A DNA stretch of 64,000 nucleotides from an uncultured Acidobacteriia bacterium (GTDB lineage: Bacteria; Acidobacteriota; Terriglobia; Bryobacterales; Bryobacteraceae), in assembly GCA_903900705.1 (NCBI GenBank), contig CAIUOG010000110.1, positions 78,747-142,746 on the forward strand. Reading direction: 5' to 3'. Every line of letters begins with the position of its first letter. Within the stretch, counting starts at the first letter, position 1. The notes beneath the pieces are model-generated. The model searched no databases, was not told the origin of the DNA, and saw nothing but the letters and a program-made list of their open reading frames with translations. The position numbers and the translations under genes are program-made. Below, piece by piece: positions 34,413 to 44,090 of this stretch.

Positions 34413-34512
34413 TGTTGTGGTGGTGAAAAGAGATTCGCTCTTTCTATTTTACACCGGGGATTGTTACAACGGGGCGTGGTACGGTACTGGCGTTGAAGCT
34501 TTCGGCTATACT

Positions 34513-36546
34513 ATGGCGGCGAACGTGCCGAATACGATCGATTACGAACGGTTGTTTCCCGCGCGGAACCCCGGACCGGAACACTGGACCGCGGTGGCCT
34601 CGGTCCGTGAGCGTGTCGCGGGCGGCCCAATTCCGCTGGAACTGACCATCGGGCTGTTTCCCGGCGATGTGCGGGATTACGAGGCAGGACTGCTATTGAT
34701 GCCGTCCGAAGCGCGCGCCACGGCAATCGCGGCGGTGGAGACGGCAATCGAACTTCCACCGGAGCAGATTCGGGAGGCGGCCCGCGCGCTGGCATGTGTG
34801 ATGGTGCGGGACACAACGCTGGCTGCTGAGAGCCTCACCAATGCGGTGGAACCCTTGTTGCGTCGTGATGATGCTCTGCCGCCTGGCTCACGACCTTCCG
34901 AACCACTGGTTCGAAGGCGTCTGGATCTGATCGCGAACCTGCGGGCCGGTGTACTGCCGCCGGAAACGGAGGGCGCGCGCACGGAGACCATGGCGATGTA
35001 TCTGCCGCCGCAGACCGTGCCGGAGATTCCCGTGGAGTGGGGCAGGTTCCGCGATCTGCGTCCGCTCGGGGAAAAGGTGGAGGCAAGGTCCTGCTTTCGG
35101 GCGCTCGACCCCGAAACGGGCCAGGAAGTCGCCTTGCAACTGGTTCGGCCCGGCTATGAAGCGTGGTCATCGGAACCGGCACTTCTGCACCGGGCGCGGA
35201 TTCTGGCGGGTGTACGGCATCCGGGCCTGATCCCGATTCTCGGCGCGGAGGCCAGAGACGGACTCGTGGGCTGGTGGTGCGAGTGGGTGGAGGGAGCGGG
35301 TTGCGTCCGGGCGGCGGATCCGTTTCAGGCGGCCCGGATGGTGGCGGAGATTTGTTCCGCCGTATCGGCGATTCATGCCACGGGCCTGCCACATGGAGAG
35401 ATTCGGGCGGAGACGTTGGTCGCGCGGGGCGCTTCGGAAGCGCCGTTGCTGATGCCATTTTTCGCGGGGGGTGAGCAGACCGATTATGCCGTACCGGAGT
35501 TCCGGACAGGAGGCAAGCCATCGAAAGCTTCCGATATTTATGCGTTGGGTGCCCTGTTGGGGTTGCTAACGCCGTCGGGCGCGTGGCCGGCAGACCTGGA
35601 AGCGATTGTGCGTCGGGCAACCGCCTATCTGCCCGAGGCGCGGTATGCGGACGTGGAGGAAATGCGTCAGGCACTGCGGAACTTCGTCGCGGCGACCGGC
35701 ACGAAAGCCACCGCCCGGCGCCGGCTCTGGCCGGCCGTTGGCGTGTGCGTGCTGCTGCTGGGAGGCGGCGCGGCGGTCACGCGATGGCAGGGGGGGACTG
35801 AGGCGGCCTACCGGAACGCTGTGGATCGGAATCCGAACGACTGGCGGAACTACGACGCCTGGGCCCGATTTCTCGTTCAATCTCACCGGACAGCGGAAGC
35901 CCGGGAGCAGTTCGGGAATGCGCTGCGCGTGTCACCGGAAAACCCGGTGGTGCTGAGCGGACTGGGCGCTGCGCAGGTGCTTGATGGAGACATTTCGGGA
36001 GCCGTCACGACCCTTCGGCGGGCCAGTGAAGCCGCGCCGGGCGAGGCCTCAATCTGGCGGGAATTGGGCGAGACGTACACGCTGCTGGGGGAATTCGATC
36101 CGGCTGCGGAGGTCCTCGAAAGGGCAGCGCGGACCGGCCCGCGGGACTATCGAAACTGGGCCGCATTGGCGATCGCGCTGCAGTATGGCTCCGGGGGGCA
36201 GGCGCAGGCGCAAACCGCCAGGAGAAAGGCTCTGGAAATGGCCGAGGCGGACGCGCGGGACGGAAAGGCGGACGCGGAAAGTCTCGCCGACCGGGGAATT
36301 CTCGAGGCCGGGACCGGGAATCCGGCTGCAGCCCGGCGTTTGCTGAACCAGGCAGCGGCGCTACGGCCCAGTTCGGCGGAGGTATTGTTCCGCGCAGGCC
36401 TGGGGGATGAGATTCTGGGTGACCGCGATCTGGCGCTCCGTCTGATTTCGGAAGCGGTCCGTCGAGGATTTCCGGCGGAGGTGGTAAAGCGCCGCCCGGA
36501 ACTGGCCCGCCTGCGCGCCGACCCGCGGTTCCGGATGCCAGAGTGA
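34513..36546 (+). CDS. pseudokinase-like membrane protein with TPR repeats
   Basis: Protein of 677 residues laid out like the acidobacterial Ser/Thr kinase-TPR proteins but with a degenerate catalytic core. A 170-residue N-terminal region precedes a kinase-like domain (about 176-395). The ATP-anchoring Lys of VAIK is Gln209 (EVALQLV), the HRD motif is HGE (294-296) and no DFG is found. Structural motifs such as SDIYALG (340-346) remain. One membrane helix (about 402-425) is followed by four or more TPR repeats ending in LARLRADPRFR. It is probably a scaffold or signalling pseudoenzyme. ATG at 34513 was chosen; upstream codons lie in the divergent gene. Confidence 0.8.
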   Translation: MAANVPNTIDYERLFPARNPGPEHWTAVASVRERVAGGPIPLELTIGLFPGDVRDYEAGLLLMPSEARATAIAAVETAIELPPEQIREAARALACVMVRDTTLAAESLTNAVEPLLRRDDALPPGSRPSEPLVRRRLDLIANLRAGVLPPETEGARTETMAMYLPPQTVPEIPVEWGRFRDLRPLGEKVEARSCFRALDPETGQEVALQLVRPGYEAWSSEPALLHRARILAGVRHPGLIPILGAEARDGLVGWWCEWVEGAGCVRAADPFQAARMVAEICSAVSAIHATGLPHGEIRAETLVARGASEAPLLMPFFAGGEQTDYAVPEFRTGGKPSKASDIYALGALLGLLTPSGAWPADLEAIVRRATAYLPEARYADVEEMRQALRNFVAATGTKATARRRLWPAVGVCVLLLGGGAAVTRWQGGTEAAYRNAVDRNPNDWRNYDAWARFLVQSHRTAEAREQFGNALRVSPENPVVLSGLGAAQVLDGDISGAVTTLRRASEAAPGEASIWRELGETYTLLGEFDPAAEVLERAARTGPRDYRNWAALAIALQYGSGGQAQAQTARRKALEMAEADARDGKADAESLADRGILEAGTGNPAAARRLLNQAAALRPSSAEVLFRAGLGDEILGDRDLALRLISEAVRRGFPAEVVKRRPELARLRADPRFRMPE

Positions 36547-36637
36547 TGACGGTCGACACCAGGCTATACTGAATGGTTAGCTGATCGTATTTGGTGCTTG
36601 ACCTCTAATCGCAATCATCGAGGCGTCACGCTTCGCG

Positions 36638-36675
36638 AGGGGATGCGCGGTATGTGCTGCGTCAGCCCCTTTTTT
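36638..36675 (+). terminator. probable terminator between the pseudokinase gene and infA
   Basis: AGGGGATGC (36638-36646) pairs with GCGTC and CCCCT (36659-36670) around a 2-base bulge, followed by six T residues. It could end the upstream gene or attenuate infA. Confidence 0.5.
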
Positions 36676-36722
36676 GTTGTTGTGCGGCGTTACAGCAGGT
36701 AATCCAGGAAGAGTGAGGTGGA

Positions 36723-36941
36723 ATGAGTAAGGAAGACAGTATTGAAGTTACAGGAACCGTCCTCGAAAAATTTCCGAGCGGTTTGTTCAGTGTTCAGCTG
36801 GAACATGAGCGCGTGGTTCTGGCGCATCTGGCTGGCCGGCTTCGCCGCAATCGCATTCGCGTGCTGGCGGGTGACAAGGTCACGCTGGAGCTTTCCCCCT
36901 ACGATCTGACCAAGGGCCGGATCACGTTCCGCCATCGCTAA
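36723..36941 (+). CDS. infA: translation initiation factor IF-1
   Basis: Protein of 72 residues, the standard IF-1 length, with the S1/OB-fold sequence: [39 protein letters not shown] and [18 protein letters not shown]-1 binds the ribosomal A site during initiation. A good ribosome-binding site (GAGGTGG) precedes the ATG. Unlike many genomes it is not in the S10/spc ribosomal protein cluster but between the pseudokinase gene and wecB. Confidence 0.95.
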   Translation: MSKEDSIEVTGTVLEKFPSGLFSVQLEHERVVLAHLAGRLRRNRIRVLAGDKVTLELSPYDLTKGRITFRHR

Positions 36942-36989
36942 CAAAAATTTCAGAGAATATTCCGCGCTCCGCGCACTGGTTCAGAAGAG

Positions 36990-38108
36990 ATGCTGAAAAC
37001 TCTTTTCGTTTTTGGGACCCGGCCGGAGGCCATCAAGCTCTGCCCCATCGTTCTTCACATGAAGGCGAGGCCACGGGATTTTTCCGTTTGCGTCGCCGTC
37101 ACTGCGCAGCATCGCCAAATGCTCGACCAGGTACTGGCTGCCTTCCGAGTCATCCCCGATTTCGATCTCAACCTGATGACGCCGAATCAGACGCTCACCG
37201 CGTCTTCTTCGCGTATGCTGGCCGCGCTGGAACCGGTGATGACCGAGGTGCGCCCTGACATGGTATACGTCCAGGGCGATACCGCCACCACTCTTTGCGG
37301 CGCAATGGCTGCTTTCTACGCGCGAATTCCCGTGGGACACGTGGAAGCCGGCCTGCGCACGGGCGACATGGCTCAGCCGTTTCCGGAAGAAATGAACCGG
37401 GTGGTAACGGCCCGGCTGGCGGCCATTCATTTTGCCGCCACAGCAGGCGCGCGCGACAATCTGCTGCGCGAGGGGGTGGCGGCGGATACCATCCATGTGA
37501 CCGGTAATTCAGGAATTGATGCCGTACTGCATGTGCGGGACCGCCTGATTTCGGGCGAACTGCAGGGCTCCGACTGGAGCTTCCTGGACCCTTCGAAGAA
37601 GCTGATTGTGGTGACGGCCCACCGTCGGGAGAGCTTTGGGCCGGGCTTTGAGAATATCTGCCGGGCGATCCGGCGGTTGGCCGGACGCGGGGATGTGGAG
37701 ATTGTGTGGCCGGTACACCGGAACCCGAACGTGACGGGGCCTGTGCAGATACATCTGGCGGGGCTGGCCAACGTTCATCTGATCGAACCGCTGGACTACG
37801 TGCCGTTTGTGGACCTCATGCGGCGGGCGTATCTGCTGCTGACCGATTCCGGCGGGATTCAGGAAGAGGGGCCATCGCTGGGGAAACCGGTGATCGTGAT
37901 GCGGGAGAAGACAGAGCGGCCCGAGGCGGTGGAAGCCGGGACAGTGCGCCTGACCGGGACGGATGAGGAGCGAATCGTGAATGAGGTATCGCGCCTGCTT
38001 GACGACGCCGGAGCGTACGGAGCGATGGCCCGGGTACATAATCCTTACGGGGATGGGCGGGCGAGCGAGTGGATCGCCGGGGCGACTCTGCGGTATTTCG
38101 GGCTGTAG
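36990..38108 (+). CDS. wecB: UDP-N-acetylglucosamine 2-epimerase (non-hydrolysing)
   Basis: GT-B-fold epimerase of 372 residues that converts UDP-GlcNAc to UDP-ManNAc for surface polysaccharide synthesis. Seen are FGTRPEAIKLCPI at the N-terminus, VQGDTATTL, HVEAGLRTGDMAQPFPEEMNR, VTAHRRESFG and the UDP-binding TDSGGIQEEGPSLGKPV. These fit the bacterial non-hydrolysing type. It lies 48 bases after infA with no terminator obvious between them. No dedicated ManNAc dehydrogenase (wecC) is in the window. Confidence 0.95.
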   Translation: MLKTLFVFGTRPEAIKLCPIVLHMKARPRDFSVCVAVTAQHRQMLDQVLAAFRVIPDFDLNLMTPNQTLTASSSRMLAALEPVMTEVRPDMVYVQGDTATTLCGAMAAFYARIPVGHVEAGLRTGDMAQPFPEEMNRVVTARLAAIHFAATAGARDNLLREGVAADTIHVTGNSGIDAVLHVRDRLISGELQGSDWSFLDPSKKLIVVTAHRRESFGPGFENICRAIRRLAGRGDVEIVWPVHRNPNVTGPVQIHLAGLANVHLIEPLDYVPFVDLMRRAYLLLTDSGGIQEEGPSLGKPVIVMREKTERPEAVEAGTVRLTGTDEERIVNEVSRLLDDAGAYGAMARVHNPYGDGRASEWIAGATLRYFGL

Positions 38109-38114
38109 GCGGCT

Positions 38115-38984
38115 TTACCGCAGAAGATCGTCGAGCGTCGTGCAATGAAAGATGCGGGCGAGAGCCTGGTCCACATCGGCAATTCTCATAGAAGCGAAAC
38201 GCTGGGATTGCGCAGCCGGGATCGGGCCAAAACGCATTTCCACCAGTCGAATCAGGGCTTGGCGCTCGCCCTCTTCGCGACCTTTTTCGAGGCCCTTCTC
38301 CAGCCCCTTTTCCAAGCCCTTTTCCAGCCCCTGTTCCATGCCAAGGGCCAGGCCTTTCCGGTATTCGCGGCCCAGAACTTCGTTTTCCAGAATGTCGATA
38401 TGCAGTGGCATGCGTTTTGTCTCCTCTTCCACTACCCCGGCCAGTCTCCGCAGACCGGCCATCGTCATCAGAGCCGTGAGCGATTTTTCCCGATCCACCG
38501 GAGTACATTTCCCGATCCGTTCCAGGATCTCCCGAACAGCGGCTCGCTCATTCCGCAGCCGCCCCAGCACCGCTAATATATTGTCGCCCAACTCCGGGCT
38601 TTCGAGCAAAGCCTCGCCATCGAGGTCTCTGGCATCGACCAGACGGAATTGAAAAGTGAGATGGGGTGTTTCAATCCGGTCAGCCATCCGCACTGGTTCG
38701 TAGCCGACATACAAGAGCACCTGGTCCGGAACCTGCTTATAACCGATCTGGATGGTGACGTTGTATTCCAGCATCCGGGCTGGAGCGAGGGGTTCATTTT
38801 TCGTCATGAGTTCCAAGTGGAACAGACCACCTGCCCGCAGTTCTCCCACCAGATCAGGACGCAGGGCCTTCACCTGCGCCATGTCCACGTTCAACCAACG
38901 CACGACCGGCGAGCCCCCTAATTCCGTGATCGCTCTGACTGCGTTCTGAAACATTTCCTTCAGAACGACATCATTGTGCTGCAT
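38115..38984 (-). CDS. Rpn-family nuclease / transposase-like protein
   Basis: Protein of 289 residues of the Rpn (recombination-promoting nuclease, PD-(D/E)XK; formerly YhgA-like transposase) type. The N-terminal part carries RPDLVGELRAGGLFHLELMTKNEP, where an Asp and an E-x-M/K segment fit the nuclease core, although the usual E-x-K/Q is altered to ELMTK. A mid-protein linker has four GLEK repeats encoded by five 12-bp units at 38281-38340, followed by a DUF4351-like helical tail (LVEMRFGPIPAAQSQRF). The ATG at 38984 (MQHNDVVLKEMF) was chosen because the longer frame would overlap glgP. Such genes are often mobile and occur in many copies. Confidence 0.8.
   Translation of the reverse strand: MQHNDVVLKEMFQNAVRAITELGGSPVVRWLNVDMAQVKALRPDLVGELRAGGLFHLELMTKNEPLAPARMLEYNVTIQIGYKQVPDQVLLYVGYEPVRMADRIETPHLTFQFRLVDARDLDGEALLESPELGDNILAVLGRLRNERAAVREILERIGKCTPVDREKSLTALMTMAGLRRLAGVVEEETKRMPLHIDILENEVLGREYRKGLALGMEQGLEKGLEKGLEKGLEKGREEGERQALIRLVEMRFGPIPAAQSQRFASMRIADVDQALARIFHCTTLDDLLR
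38281..38340. repeat. five 12-bp tandem repeats in the Rpn-type gene
   Basis: Five adjacent 12-base units of the pattern CCCTTTTCCAGC, with the first and last less exact. On the minus strand they encode the repeated Gly-Leu-Glu-Lys linker. In-frame units can vary in number without disrupting the gene. Confidence 0.85.
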
Positions 38985-39028
38985 CACCGATATAGTGGGC
39001 CCGCCGGCGAATTTTCTTCGGTATTTTT

Positions 39029-41683
39029 CTAACTGGAACGGGACATGTCGCTGGACGTTCCGCCCGCCGCCGGCACGTAACACTTCAACGTGTAGTCCAT
39101 CACCATGCGGTCGGCATTGAAACGCCAGCCAAGCGTACGGATGGTCCGCTTCATACGTTTGATCCAGCCGCGCGGCAGACCGTCGCGATCCCGCTGGTAG
39201 TAAAGCGGAATCACTTCGTCCTTCAGGGTGCGGTAAAGATCCTCGCTGTCCCGCTTATCGTGGACATCCAGATTGCTGTGCGTGCGCCCTGTGCCAATGG
39301 TGAACCCATTCAGACCGTCATAAGCCTCCGCCCACCAGCCGTCCGGCACGCTGAGGTTGAGTCCACCGTTGAGAACCACTTTCTGGCCGCTGGTGCCGGA
39401 AGCTTCGAGCGGGCGCCGGGGGTTATTGAGCCAGACATCGACGCCCTGCACCAAGTGACGCCCGACGTTGATGTCATAGTCCTCAACAAAGACGAAGCGG
39501 TCAGCGAACTGGGAATCCCGCATCAGTTCAGCAATCTGCTGCAGCACCCGCTTGCCGGGCTCATCCCGGGGATGGGCCTTGCCGGCAAACACGAACTGTA
39601 CGGGCCGCTTGGGATCGTTCACCATATTGCCGAGCCGCTCAATATCGCTGAGCAGCAGGTTCGCGCGCTTGTAAGTCGCAAAGCGTCGCGCAAAGCCGAT
39701 GGTCAGGGCATCCGGGCTGAGTACCTTGCTGAGCCGGGCCAGAGATTCCGCGGATTCCCCACGGACCTTCGACTGTTCCACCGCGCGGCGGCGGACGAAA
39801 TCCAGCAGGCGGGCCTTGAGGCTGAGGTGGGTTTCCCAAAGTTCCGCATCATCAATGTCTTCAATGCCTTCCCAGATGCGGCTCTCTCCGGAATGTTCGC
39901 TCCAGCCGGCGCCGAGGTGTCGATCGTAGAGCCGGAACATCTGCGGCGCGAGCCACGACGGCACGTGTACGCCGTTCGTGATATGGCCGATCGGCACCGA
40001 GTCCTCACTGCGACCGGGGAAGAGACTGGTCCACATGGAACGGGAGACCTCGCCGTGCAGCGCGGAGACGGCATTGGCGCGGCGGGAAAGCTTCAGCCCG
40101 AGCACCGTCATGCAGAACTCATGCGGATTGTGATCGTGCTCGCGACCCATGCTCATGAGGTGCTCGTGGGAAATACCCAGGGCGTCACGGAGAGGGCCCA
40201 GATGTTCCTCAATCAGGTCGGCATGGAAGCGGTCATGGCCGGCGGGTACGGGAGTATGCGTGGTGAAGACGACCTCGCGGGTGACCACAGGAGCCGCCTG
40301 GTGGAAGTTGAGACCTTCATCCGCCATCCGGGTGCGGATGGCTTCCAGCACCGCGAAGCCCGAGTGGCCTTCATTCATGTGATAGACACCGGGGGTGACG
40401 CCCATGGCGCGCAACGCGCGGACGCCGCCAACACCAAGCAGCAATTCCTGCCGGATACGGACCCGTCCATCGCCACCATAGAGCTGGGAGGTGAGTTCGC
40501 GATCTTCCGGGGCATTGCCGTCGACGTTCGAATCGAGCAGCAGCAGGTCGATGCGGCCCACTTTCATACGCCAGACCTTGGCGCGGATGGACCCGCGACG
40601 GGTGTCGATCTGAATGGTGACCGGCGCGCCATTCGCCCCGATGGCGGGCTCCATGGCAAGTGAGTTCACGTCAGTCGGGAGGTAGTCTTCCAGCTGCCAG
40701 CCCTCGCCGTTCAGGCGCTGGCGGAAGTAGCCCTGCGCGTAGAACAGCCCGATGCCGATGAGCGGGATGTCCAGATCCGAAGCGCTCTTGATATGGTCGC
40801 CGGCGAGGACGCCGAGACCGCCGGAATAAATCGGCACGGATTCGTGAATACCGAATTCCGCGGAGAAGTAAGCCACCGGGCGCGGGCGAAGAACGCCGGC
40901 GTGCGTTCCACCCCAGGTGCGATCCGTCCGGAGATACTCCTGCAGCCGGCGATACGCGTAGTTGATGCGGCTGTGCAGCATCAGTTCGCCGCAGCGGCGT
41001 TCGATGGTGGCGAGGGGCATCCTCGAGAGCATCGTGATCGGGTTGTGGTTGAGATCACGGAACAGGACCGGGTCCAGGTCGCGGAAGATGCTGGTGACTT
41101 CGTGATCCCAGCTCCACCAGAGATTGCGAGCCAAAGCCCAGAGGCGCTCCTGGGTGGGAGCGATGAAACGGGCCAGATTGCGCGCTTCGCCGATGACGGG
41201 AGCCACTTCGGTGGCCGCCTCCGTCAACATGCGGATTTCCTCGTTCTGGAAGATGCGGATGTCACTGGTCTGCAGCACCAGAACGCCCTGCAGAATGCCG
41301 CGCTCGATCACCGGCACGCCGAGGAACGACTGATAGCCTTCTTCGCCGGTCTCCGTAAAGAACTTAAAGCGCGGATGATTATTCGCCGGGCTCACCGCAA
41401 CCGGGCGTAATTCTTCCGCCACAAGCCCGGTGAGGCCTTCATGCAGGCCGAGTCGCAGGGTTCCGATGCACTCTTTGCGCAGACCCACGGTTGCGGCGAG
41501 TACGAGGTTGGCTCGGTCCGGCTCCAGCAGGTAGGCGGAGCAGACTTCCGTCTGGAATCGCTTCGCGATGAGCGCGACAACGTTCATCAGAGTCTCCGTG
41601 GGCTGGCCGCCCTCCTGGGTCAGATTGGCGATCTCCTCAAGAGTCAGGACGTGATTTTCCGCATTGGAGGCGGTGGCGCTCAT
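39029..41683 (-). CDS. glgP: alpha-glucan (glycogen) phosphorylase with N-terminal GAF domain
   Basis: Fusion protein of 884 residues. Residues about 25-165 form a GAF domain very like that of PtsP (TEVCSAYLLEPDR, LHEGLTGLVAE, NNHPRFKF and SFLGVPVIERG). Residues about 170-870 are a GT35 phosphorylase that releases glucose 1-phosphate from alpha-glucans; it carries EFGIHESVPIYSGGLGVLAGD and the PLP site SGTSGQK with Lys768. The length agrees with a standard short phosphorylase plus one sensor domain. The GAF part probably binds a small ligand that modulates phosphorylase activity; the ligand is unknown. The gene is monocistronic-looking, with the Rpn gene 44 bases downstream. Confidence 0.93.
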   Translation of the reverse strand: MSATASNAENHVLTLEEIANLTQEGGQPTETLMNVVALIAKRFQTEVCSAYLLEPDRANLVLAATVGLRKECIGTLRLGLHEGLTGLVAEELRPVAVSPANNHPRFKFFTETGEEGYQSFLGVPVIERGILQGVLVLQTSDIRIFQNEEIRMLTEAATEVAPVIGEARNLARFIAPTQERLWALARNLWWSWDHEVTSIFRDLDPVLFRDLNHNPITMLSRMPLATIERRCGELMLHSRINYAYRRLQEYLRTDRTWGGTHAGVLRPRPVAYFSAEFGIHESVPIYSGGLGVLAGDHIKSASDLDIPLIGIGLFYAQGYFRQRLNGEGWQLEDYLPTDVNSLAMEPAIGANGAPVTIQIDTRRGSIRAKVWRMKVGRIDLLLLDSNVDGNAPEDRELTSQLYGGDGRVRIRQELLLGVGGVRALRAMGVTPGVYHMNEGHSGFAVLEAIRTRMADEGLNFHQAAPVVTREVVFTTHTPVPAGHDRFHADLIEEHLGPLRDALGISHEHLMSMGREHDHNPHEFCMTVLGLKLSRRANAVSALHGEVSRSMWTSLFPGRSEDSVPIGHITNGVHVPSWLAPQMFRLYDRHLGAGWSEHSGESRIWEGIEDIDDAELWETHLSLKARLLDFVRRRAVEQSKVRGESAESLARLSKVLSPDALTIGFARRFATYKRANLLLSDIERLGNMVNDPKRPVQFVFAGKAHPRDEPGKRVLQQIAELMRDSQFADRFVFVEDYDINVGRHLVQGVDVWLNNPRRPLEASGTSGQKVVLNGGLNLSVPDGWWAEAYDGLNGFTIGTGRTHSNLDVHDKRDSEDLYRTLKDEVIPLYYQRDRDGLPRGWIKRMKRTIRTLGWRFNADRMVMDYTLKCYVPAAGGTSSDMSRSS

Positions 41684-41898
41684 GAATTTGTTCTCCTTTA
41701 GTCGACTACGACGGGGCGTTGGACGCGCTGACTGGGCGGGAAACCCTATTTTAGCGGACGGTGATCGGCCAGACGAGATTTGTCCGGATTTTCACGCGAA
41801 CCAGTCATCCGAACCGGAGCGTGGCAACAGGCGCAACCAAAACGTAATACTTCCGTTGCCCCTGTGTGACATTGGCCTGTTAGTTCTTGGTGAATACG

Positions 41899-44073
41899 AT
41901 GAGAACTACCACGTTTATCCTCACCCTGCTGACTTCCGCAGGGTTGATTTTTGCGCAGACGGCGACGTTTTCCGGCTTCACGCCGAACAACATTGTCGTG
42001 ACCCGCAGCGTTTATACCGGCACAGCTTCCACCGTGACGGTCGGCCAGACGCTGCCCCCGAACTGCCCTTCCACCGCGGCCTGCGGCACGGCCAAGGCGA
42101 CCGATAACGGCTCGTTTCCGGCAGTTGGCAGCACAAACAATGTTTTCAACAACAACAAGGTGGATGGCAGCTTTGGCGTCACCAGCCCGATCTTCCTCGA
42201 CCAGCTGACGCCGGCAGGCCTTCTCGTGAGCACGCTGCCGGTTCCGGGCAGTGTGGTCAGCACCAGCTTCCCTTCAAAATCGGAGCTCGCGATTAATCTT
42301 TCGACAGACGGCGCCGCGCTGACGTTTATGGCTTACGCCGCGCCGCCGAATACGCTCGACGTATCAAATTCGAACACCCCGGGCGTATATGACCCGACCA
42401 ACCCGGTCGGCAGCAGCTACTTCCGCGATGTGGTGCAGGTCAGCGCGGCGGGAACCATTCAGGCCACTCCGACGAACGCTTACAGCGGTAACAACGGCCG
42501 GGCGGCGATTCTCGCCAACGGCTTTTATTACATGGTGGGCAACGACAATAACGGCGCCGGCACTCCCACCAACCTGGTTACCTCAACCGGTGCGGAAATC
42601 GCCACACCCGGGCAGCCCGGCACCACGGTTCCGACGCAGATCGGAACCTTCTCGGTCACACAGTACAACGACCCGGTGACCGGCAAGCCCTATGCCGCCG
42701 ACAAGGCAGGCAAAGACAACAACTTCCGCGGCCTGACGATCTTTAACAACACCATGTACGTCACCAAAGGCAGTGGCAGCAACGGTTTCAACACGGTGTA
42801 TCAGGTTGGCACGGCGGGAACGCTCCCCACCCTGGCCAATGCGACCTCGACGCCCATCACAGTACTGCCCGGCTTCCCCGCCACTCCCGCGAAGAACGCG
42901 GATGCCCAGAACCCGTTCGGAATCTGGTTCGCGAACGCGACCACTCTCTATGTCGCCGATGAAGGCGATGGCACCCTGCTGAATGCGACCACCAGCAAAA
43001 ACTCCGGCCTGCAGAAATGGGTTCTGACCAATGGCGTCTGGAACAAGGTCTACGTTCTGCAGAACGGGCTCAACCTCGGCCAGCAGTACGGCGTGGCCAA
43101 CTATCCCACCGCCCTCAACCCGGCGACCGACGGTCTCCGGAACATCGCCGGCCGCGTCAACGCGGATGGCACCGTGACGGTCTGGGCGACGACCTCCACC
43201 GTCAGTTCCAATGGCGATCAGGGCGCTGACCCGAACAAACTGGTGGCGATTAACGACATTCTGGTGAATACGGACCCCGCAATTGCCGCCGCCGAACAGT
43301 TCTGGACGGTGAAAACCGCTGGTTACGCCGAAGTGCTGCGCGGCGTTTCACTCACTCCCGGCAGCACCCCGGTCGCCGCTCCGGCGATGGCTGTGGTTTC
43401 TTCCGCGAATCCGAGCGGTGGCGCCGTTGCGCCGGGCTCCACGGTTTCCGCTTATGGCACGAAACTGGCCACCAGCGCTGTAACCCGTCTTCCCCTGCCC
43501 TTCCTGCCCACCAATCTGGGTGGTACCACCGTCACCGTCACGGATTCCACCAAGGCGGTTTACACGGCGTCTCTTCTGGCGGCGTCGCCTTCGCAGGTGA
43601 ACTTCGTGATGCCTTCTGTCGCAACCGGTCCCGCTCTGGTGACAACCCAGGCTGGCGACGGCGCCATCTCCACGGCGACCGTGCAGGTGAACGCTGTGGC
43701 GCCCGGTGTCTTCACGCTGGGCGCGTCCAACGTTGCGGCCGCCGGCGTTTCGGGCGGTTCGGGTCCGGCCCCCTCGGTTTACGGCATGAACAGCGACGGC
43801 ACGATTGTGGCGACGCCGATTAACGTCGGTTCGGGCAACGTGACTCTCTCGCTTTATGGCACAGGTCTGCGGGCGGCTGGTCTGGCAAACGTCACGGCAA
43901 CGGTGAACGGCGTTTCGGCGCCGGTGACCTACGCGGGCGCGCAGCCGAGCTATCCCGGTCTGGATCAGGTCAACATTTCTCTGCCCGCGTCACTTGCGGG
44001 CAGCGGCATGGTGCCGGTGGTCGTGACCGCTGGTGGCGTGGCGGCGAACACCGTGTGGATCGCGATTCAGTAA
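41899..44073 (+). CDS. secreted protein with TIGR03437-type C-terminal domain
   Basis: Secreted protein of 724 residues: signal peptide (MRTTTFILTLLTSAGLIFAQ), a long Thr/Asn/Gly-rich beta region with propeller-like repeats (residues about 25-490), and a C-terminal domain of about 220 residues. The latter contains VSSANPSGGAVAPGSTVSAYG, LPTNLGGTTVTVTDS and ASPSQVNFVMP, the pattern of the Solibacter C-terminal domain TIGR03437. That domain is known mainly from Solibacter-type acidobacteria and its role is unknown. ATG at 41899 was preferred; in-frame TTG and GTG lie just upstream. A hairpin terminator follows. It is likely surface-exposed or extracellular. Confidence 0.85.
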   Translation: MRTTTFILTLLTSAGLIFAQTATFSGFTPNNIVVTRSVYTGTASTVTVGQTLPPNCPSTAACGTAKATDNGSFPAVGSTNNVFNNNKVDGSFGVTSPIFLDQLTPAGLLVSTLPVPGSVVSTSFPSKSELAINLSTDGAALTFMAYAAPPNTLDVSNSNTPGVYDPTNPVGSSYFRDVVQVSAAGTIQATPTNAYSGNNGRAAILANGFYYMVGNDNNGAGTPTNLVTSTGAEIATPGQPGTTVPTQIGTFSVTQYNDPVTGKPYAADKAGKDNNFRGLTIFNNTMYVTKGSGSNGFNTVYQVGTAGTLPTLANATSTPITVLPGFPATPAKNADAQNPFGIWFANATTLYVADEGDGTLLNATTSKNSGLQKWVLTNGVWNKVYVLQNGLNLGQQYGVANYPTALNPATDGLRNIAGRVNADGTVTVWATTSTVSSNGDQGADPNKLVAINDILVNTDPAIAAAEQFWTVKTAGYAEVLRGVSLTPGSTPVAAPAMAVVSSANPSGGAVAPGSTVSAYGTKLATSAVTRLPLPFLPTNLGGTTVTVTDSTKAVYTASLLAASPSQVNFVMPSVATGPALVTTQAGDGAISTATVQVNAVAPGVFTLGASNVAAAGVSGGSGPAPSVYGMNSDGTIVATPINVGSGNVTLSLYGTGLRAAGLANVTATVNGVSAPVTYAGAQPSYPGLDQVNISLPASLAGSGMVPVVVTAGGVAANTVWIAIQ

Positions 44074-44090
44074 CTCAGCGAATCGGAGAG

